A stretch of DNA of 64,000 nt from Streptomyces sp. yr375. Lineage in GTDB: Bacteria > Actinomycetota > Actinomycetes > Streptomycetales > Streptomycetaceae. Positions within the stretch are counted from its first letter, which is position 1, and every line of letters starts with the position of its first letter. Position numbers and translations under genes: made by a program. The notes beneath the pieces were generated by a model. That model was not told the origin of the DNA. It did not search any database and saw only the letters and a program-made list of their open reading frames with translations. Shown here piece by piece: positions 60,502-64,000 of this stretch. The stretch is from contig NZ_FOFF01000001.1 in the NCBI RefSeq assembly GCF_900110755.1, positions 362,153-426,152 on the forward strand, written 5' to 3'.

Positions 60502-62537
60502 CGGAGGAACGCGGCCGCCACACCCGCGTCGACGGGGACGTGCAGCCCGGTGGTGTGGGTCAACTCCCCACCCGTCAGGGCGAACACGGCGTTCGCGACG
60601 TGCTCGGGCAGCACCTCCCGCTTGAGGATGGTCCGTTGCGCATAGAACTCGCCCAACTTCGCCTCCTCGACCCCGTACACGGCCGCCCGCTGCGCCCCCC
60701 ACCCACCGGCGAAGATGCCCGACCCACGCACCACACCGTCCGGGTTCACCCCGTTGACGCGAATCCCGTGCTCACCCAACTCAGCGGCCAGCAACCGGAC
60801 TTGATGAGCCTGATCGGCCTTGGTGGCCGAGTAGGCGATGTTGTTGGGCCCGGCGAAGACGGCGTTCTTCGACGCGATGTAGACGATGTCCCCGCCCAAC
60901 CCCTGCGCGATCATCACCCGAGCCGCCTCACGCGAGACGAGGAACGATCCGCGGGCCATGATGTCGTGTTGGAGATCCCAGTCCTTCGCCGAAGTCTCCA
61001 GCAACGGCTTGGAGATGGAGATCCCGGCGTTGTTCACGACGAGGTCGACCCCGCCGAAGGCGAGCACGGCGGCCCGGAAGGCCCCGGCGATCTGCTCCTC
61101 GGACGTCACGTCGACGGTGACGGCGACCGCCTTGTCGGCCCCGCCCAACTCCTCCGCGACGGCGCAGGCGTTCTCACCATTGACGTCGGCGACGACGACA
61201 CAGGCACCCTCGGCCACCAGCCGACGCGCGATCGCCTTCCCGATCCCGCTCCCGGCCCCCGTCACCAGAGCCACCCGCGCGGCCAGCGGCCTGGGCTTCG
61301 GCATCCGCCGGAGCTTGGCCTCCTCCAGCGCCCAGTACTCGATGCGGAACTTCTCCGACTCCTCGATCGGGGCGTACGAGGACACCGCCTCCGCGCCCCG
61401 CATCACGTTGATCGCGTTGACGTAGAACTCGCCGGCCACCCGCGCGGTCTGCTTGTCCTTGCCGAAGGAGAACATGCCCACGCCCGGCACCAGCACGATC
61501 GCCGGGTCCGCGCCGCGCATGGCGGGGGAGTCGGGCTCGGCGTGCCGCCGGTAGTAGGCGGCGTACTCCGCACGGTAGGCGGCGTGCAGTTCCTTCAGCC
61601 GGGCGATCGCCTCCTCCAACGGACCGGTCGGCGGCAGGTCGAGGACCAGCGGCCGCACCTTGGTGCGCAGGAAGTGGTCGGGACACGACGTACCGAGCGC
61701 GGCGAGCCGCGGGTGCTCGGCCCGCGCCAGGAAGTCGAGGACGACGTCGGAGTCGTCGAAGTGCCCTACCTGGGGCCGGTCTTGAGAGGCGATCGCCCGC
61801 ACGTACGGCGCGAGTGCGGCGGCCCGGGCCCGCCGCTCGCCCTCGGCCGGCGCCTCGTACCCCTCGATAACGGGACCGAAGGGCTCGGCGCGGCCCTTCT
61901 CCGTCAGGAACGCCTCCGCGGTCTGGATGATGTGCAGCGAGTTGCGCTCGCACTCCTCGGAGGTGTCGCCCCAGGCGGTGACCCCGTGCCCGCCGAGGAC
62001 ACACCCGACGGCCTGCGGGTTGGCCGCCTTGACGGCGGCGATGTCCAGCCCGAGCTGGAAGCCCGGCCGCCGCCAGGGCACCCACACCACACGGTCCCCG
62101 AAACACTCGGCGGTCAACTTCTCCCCGTCCGCCGCACAGGCGAGCGCGATCCCGGAGTCGGGGTGCAGATGATCCACGTGGACGGCGTCGACGAGCCCGT
62201 GCATGGCGGTGTCGATCGACGGCGCCGCCCCACCCTTCCCATGCAGGCAGTAGTCAAACGCGGCAACCATCTCGTCCTCGCGCTCGACGCCCGGATAGAC
62301 GTCGACGAGCCCCCGCAGCCGATCCAACCGCAACACGGCAAGCCCGCCCTCGGTGAGCGTCCCGAGATCACCGCCCGACCCCTTCACCCACATCAACTCG
62401 ACGTCCCCACCGGTCACGGGGTCGACGCCGGTCCCCTTGGCGGACGTGTTCCCACCGGCGTAGTTCGTATTGCGAGCATCAGCGCCGAGCCGATGGGACC
62501 GGCCGAGGAGGGCGGAGGCTTCGGGGTGGGTGGACAT
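60498..62537 (-). CDS. Bifunctional rhamnulose-1-phosphate aldolase / L-lactaldehyde dehydrogenase
   Basis: A 679-residue fusion. The N-terminal class II aldolase domain (about 1-420) has NTNYAGGNTSAKGTG, HVDHLHPDSGIALA (His pair) and GGHGVTAWGDTSEECERN. The C-terminal SDR domain (about 430-679) has VALVTGAGSGIGKAIARRL and the YSATKADQ active-site motif. It cleaves rhamnulose-1-phosphate to dihydroxyacetone phosphate and L-lactaldehyde and oxidises the latter to L-lactate. ATG at 62537 with AAAGGAA upstream. Confidence 0.93.
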   Translation of the reverse strand: MSTHPEASALLGRSHRLGADARNTNYAGGNTSAKGTGVDPVTGGDVELMWVKGSGGDLGTLTEGGLAVLRLDRLRGLVDVYPGVEREDEMVAAFDYCLHGKGGAAPSIDTAMHGLVDAVHVDHLHPDSGIALACAADGEKLTAECFGDRVVWVPWRRPGFQLGLDIAAVKAANPQAVGCVLGGHGVTAWGDTSEECERNSLHIIQTAEAFLTEKGRAEPFGPVIEGYEAPAEGERRARAAALAPYVRAIASQDRPQVGHFDDSDVVLDFLARAEHPRLAALGTSCPDHFLRTKVRPLVLDLPPTGPLEEAIARLKELHAAYRAEYAAYYRRHAEPDSPAMRGADPAIVLVPGVGMFSFGKDKQTARVAGEFYVNAINVMRGAEAVSSYAPIEESEKFRIEYWALEEAKLRRMPKPRPLAARVALVTGAGSGIGKAIARRLVAEGACVVVADVNGENACAVAEELGGADKAVAVTVDVTSEEQIAGAFRAAVLAFGGVDLVVNNAGISISKPLLETSAKDWDLQHDIMARGSFLVSREAARVMIAQGLGGDIVYIASKNAVFAGPNNIAYSATKADQAHQVRLLAAELGEHGIRVNGVNPDGVVRGSGIFAGGWGAQRAAVYGVEEAKLGEFYAQRTILKREVLPEHVANAVFALTGGELTHTTGLHVPVDAGVAAAFLR

Positions 62538-62575
62538 AGAGATTCCTTTACTTCTCGACTGAGGGGGAGTGCATT

Positions 62576-62654
62576 TCCCTAGGGGCGCGGGGCTGTATCG
62601 ATATGCGGCTCCGCCGCGTGGGCGCGACCAGCCACAACCGGCCCGCAGCCCGCG
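62576..62654. repeat. Streptomycete-type intergenic repeat
   Basis: The stretch from CCCTAGGGGCGCGGGGCTG to CAACCGGCCCGCAGCC resembles a repeat common in Streptomyces intergenic regions (GGGGCGCGGGG...GCGCGACCAGCC...CGCAGCC). It sits in the 139-bp gap between rhaI and the aldolase gene. It can form a hairpin and may weaken or end part of the rhaI transcript. Identification is from memory of the pattern. Confidence 0.55.
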
Positions 62655-62676
62655 AACTACAGAACCAGGCAGACGC

Positions 62677-63855
62677 TCACGCCCCCCACCCCGCCTGCTC
62701 CCCACCAACCCGCGAGGCAACGATCTTCTCGGCCCACCCAGACCTCCGGTACGCGGCGATGGGATCGGGGTCCACCCCCATCTCCTCCCGCACCTCACAC
62801 AGAAGCGGCCGCACATCCGTGTTGAACGCATCCATCACCACCGCATTCGCCTCCAACACATCCCCGGAGACCTGAGCCGCGGCCAACGCCGACCGGTCGA
62901 CGAGCAGCGCCTTCGCCGTCGCCTCCTGAACGTTCATCACGGACCGGATGATCGCCGGAATCTTCGCCTCGATGTTGTGGCACTGGTCGAGCATGAACGC
63001 CACGTCGGAGGTGAACCCGCCCCCACGCACCACCTCGTACATGATCCGGAACAACTGGAACGGATCGGCGGCGCCCACCATGAGGTCGTCGTCGGCGTAG
63101 AAGCGCGAGTTGAAGTCGAACCCCCCGAGCTTCCCCTCCCGCAGCAGCGTGGCGACGATGAACTCGATGTTCGTGCCGGGCGCGTGGTGCCCGGTGTCGA
63201 CCACGACCTGCGCCTTCGGCCCCAGCTTCAGACAGTGCGCGTACGCCGTCCCCCAGTCCGGCACGTCCGTCGAGTAGAAGGCGGGCTCGAAGAACTTGTA
63301 CTCGAGCAGCATCCGCTGCCCGTCCCCCAGCCGCGCGTACACCTCGGAGAGCCCCTCGGCCAGCCGGTCCTGGCGGGCGCGGAGGTCGTCCTGCCCGGGA
63401 TAGTTCGTGCCGTCCGCGAACCACAGCTTCAGGTCGGCGGAGCCCGTCGCGTCCATGATGTCGACGCAGTCCAGCAGATGATCGAGAGCCTTGCGCCGTA
63501 CCGCCGCGTCCGGATGGCAGATGCTGCCCAGTTTGTAGGCGTCGTCCTGGAAGGTGTTGGAGTTGATCGCCCCGAGCCTCACACCCCGGTCCTCGGCGTG
63601 TTTCGCGAGCGCGGAGTAGTCCGCCACCCGGTCCCACGGGATGTGCAGCGCCACGGTCGGGGCCACGCCGGTGAACGCGTGCACCTGCGCCGCGTCGTCC
63701 AGTTTCTCCTGCGGGGTGCGCGGCACGCCCTGCTGGGCGAACACCTTGAAGCGGGTCCCCGAGTTCCCGTACGCCCACGACGGCGTCTCGACGGCCTGGG
63801 TCTTCAGCGCGGCTTTCACCGCGGCGAGGTCGGTCACTTCGGGCTCCTGTGACAT
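62677..63855 (-). CDS. rhaI: L-rhamnose isomerase
   Basis: A 392-residue TIM-barrel isomerase of the RhaI (COG4952) type. Features are [74 protein letters not shown] (Glu metal ligand), [19 protein letters not shown] and [16 protein letters not shown] (Asp/His ligands). It converts L-rhamnose to L-rhamnulose. First gene of the catabolic run, ATG at 63855. Confidence 0.93.
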   Translation of the reverse strand: MSQEPEVTDLAAVKAALKTQAVETPSWAYGNSGTRFKVFAQQGVPRTPQEKLDDAAQVHAFTGVAPTVALHIPWDRVADYSALAKHAEDRGVRLGAINSNTFQDDAYKLGSICHPDAAVRRKALDHLLDCVDIMDATGSADLKLWFADGTNYPGQDDLRARQDRLAEGLSEVYARLGDGQRMLLEYKFFEPAFYSTDVPDWGTAYAHCLKLGPKAQVVVDTGHHAPGTNIEFIVATLLREGKLGGFDFNSRFYADDDLMVGAADPFQLFRIMYEVVRGGGFTSDVAFMLDQCHNIEAKIPAIIRSVMNVQEATAKALLVDRSALAAAQVSGDVLEANAVVMDAFNTDVRPLLCEVREEMGVDPDPIAAYRRSGWAEKIVASRVGGEQAGWGA

Positions 63856-63875
63856 CGGTTGACATCCATGCTGGG

Positions 63876-63887
63876 TGAAACGATTCA
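63876..63887 (-). promoter_or_regulatory. LacI-like operator upstream of rhaI
   Basis: TGAAACGATTCA is an imperfect inverted repeat with a CG centre, the form of LacI-family operators (TGAAACG-TTTCA type). It lies 21 bp upstream of rhaI and probably binds a rhamnose-responsive repressor encoded outside the window. Confidence 0.65.
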
Positions 63888-63972
63888 GAACGGGAAGCTA
63901 TGAGGCCGCCGAAGCAGTGTCAACCCCTTCGTTCAGGCCTGTTGTCCGTAACCGCCGCGCGACCTTCGGCTA

Positions 63973-63987
63973 TCGAAAACTTTTCGA
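63973..63987. promoter_or_regulatory. Second palindromic operator upstream of rhaI
   Basis: TCGAAAACTTTTCGA is a perfect 7+1+7 palindrome 118 bp upstream of rhaI and 13 bp from the window edge. It may serve rhaI and a divergent gene beyond the edge. The stretch 63888-64000 holds no gene. Confidence 0.6.
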
Positions 63988-64000
63988 GACCGACCCATTG

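Overview
The window looks like chromosomal DNA of a Streptomyces or a close relative. Base composition is very GC-rich with strong third-position GC bias. GTG starts and GTGA/ATGA stop-start overlaps are frequent. The content is typical of the genus: a DUF397 protein with an XRE/DUF5753 regulator, a DUF574-type methyltransferase, a PucR-type remnant, twin-arginine signal peptides and a DmdR/IdeR-like iron box. I saw no rRNA, tRNA or CRISPR array. All functional names come from reading motifs and family resemblance by eye; no database was searched.

Layout. 1-4,600: a NarL-type two-component pair, an orphan Tat-exported solute-binding protein and a decayed PucR/CdaR-type regulator. 4,841-18,600: mostly single genes and small divergent units (TerC, FkbM methyltransferase, F420-type oxidoreductase, FMN reductase/TetR pair, TetR/flavin monooxygenase pair with three phased operators, LacI regulator, aromatic aldehyde dehydrogenase, thioredoxin, flavoprotein disulfide reductase, peptide deformylase, PepSY protein, TPR protein). 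18,725-28,312: a compact set that looks like a small biosynthetic cluster, with an HpaB-type aromatic hydroxylase, an MIO ammonia-lyase whose His-Leu selectivity pair predicts tyrosine, a FabF-like ketosynthase, an ACP, a thioester-reductase-like protein, a WS/DGAT acyltransferase and an MMPL exporter. 28,327-30,530: a YedY-like oxidoreductase followed by truncated gene fragments joined head to head. 30,603-39,557: a GT-C-like membrane protein, an ABC-HK-RR operon, two COG4705-like membrane proteins sharing an 11-bp direct-repeat operator, and an MFS transporter. 39,626-43,057: an iron-uptake operon with EfeU and EfeO fused in one polypeptide, EfeB, and an iron box. 43,457-52,558: pirin, a HEAT-like protein, a whiJ-like regulatory trio, a methyltransferase, a YheO-type regulator with a PLP ammonia-lyase, a cupin and a MoxR/VWA pair. 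52,600-54,070: an IS110-family element with a possible bridge-RNA hairpin. 54,102-56,082: a hypothetical gene, an NmrA-type reductase and an HxlR regulator. 56,085-63,855: a co-directional L-rhamnose and L-lactate catabolic block (rhaI, aldolase-dehydrogenase fusion, rhaB, lutA, lutB, lutC).

How the genes work together. The last block predicts a complete route from L-rhamnose via L-rhamnulose, L-rhamnulose-1-phosphate and L-lactaldehyde to L-lactate and pyruvate. LacI-like operators lie upstream of rhaI and a separate repeat operator lies upstream of lutA. The 18.7-28.3 kb set suggests tyrosine to p-coumarate (and perhaps caffeate), combined with an ACP-borne chain that is reduced, possibly esterified, and exported as a lipid. 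This last part is inference and is the best candidate here for an undescribed system.
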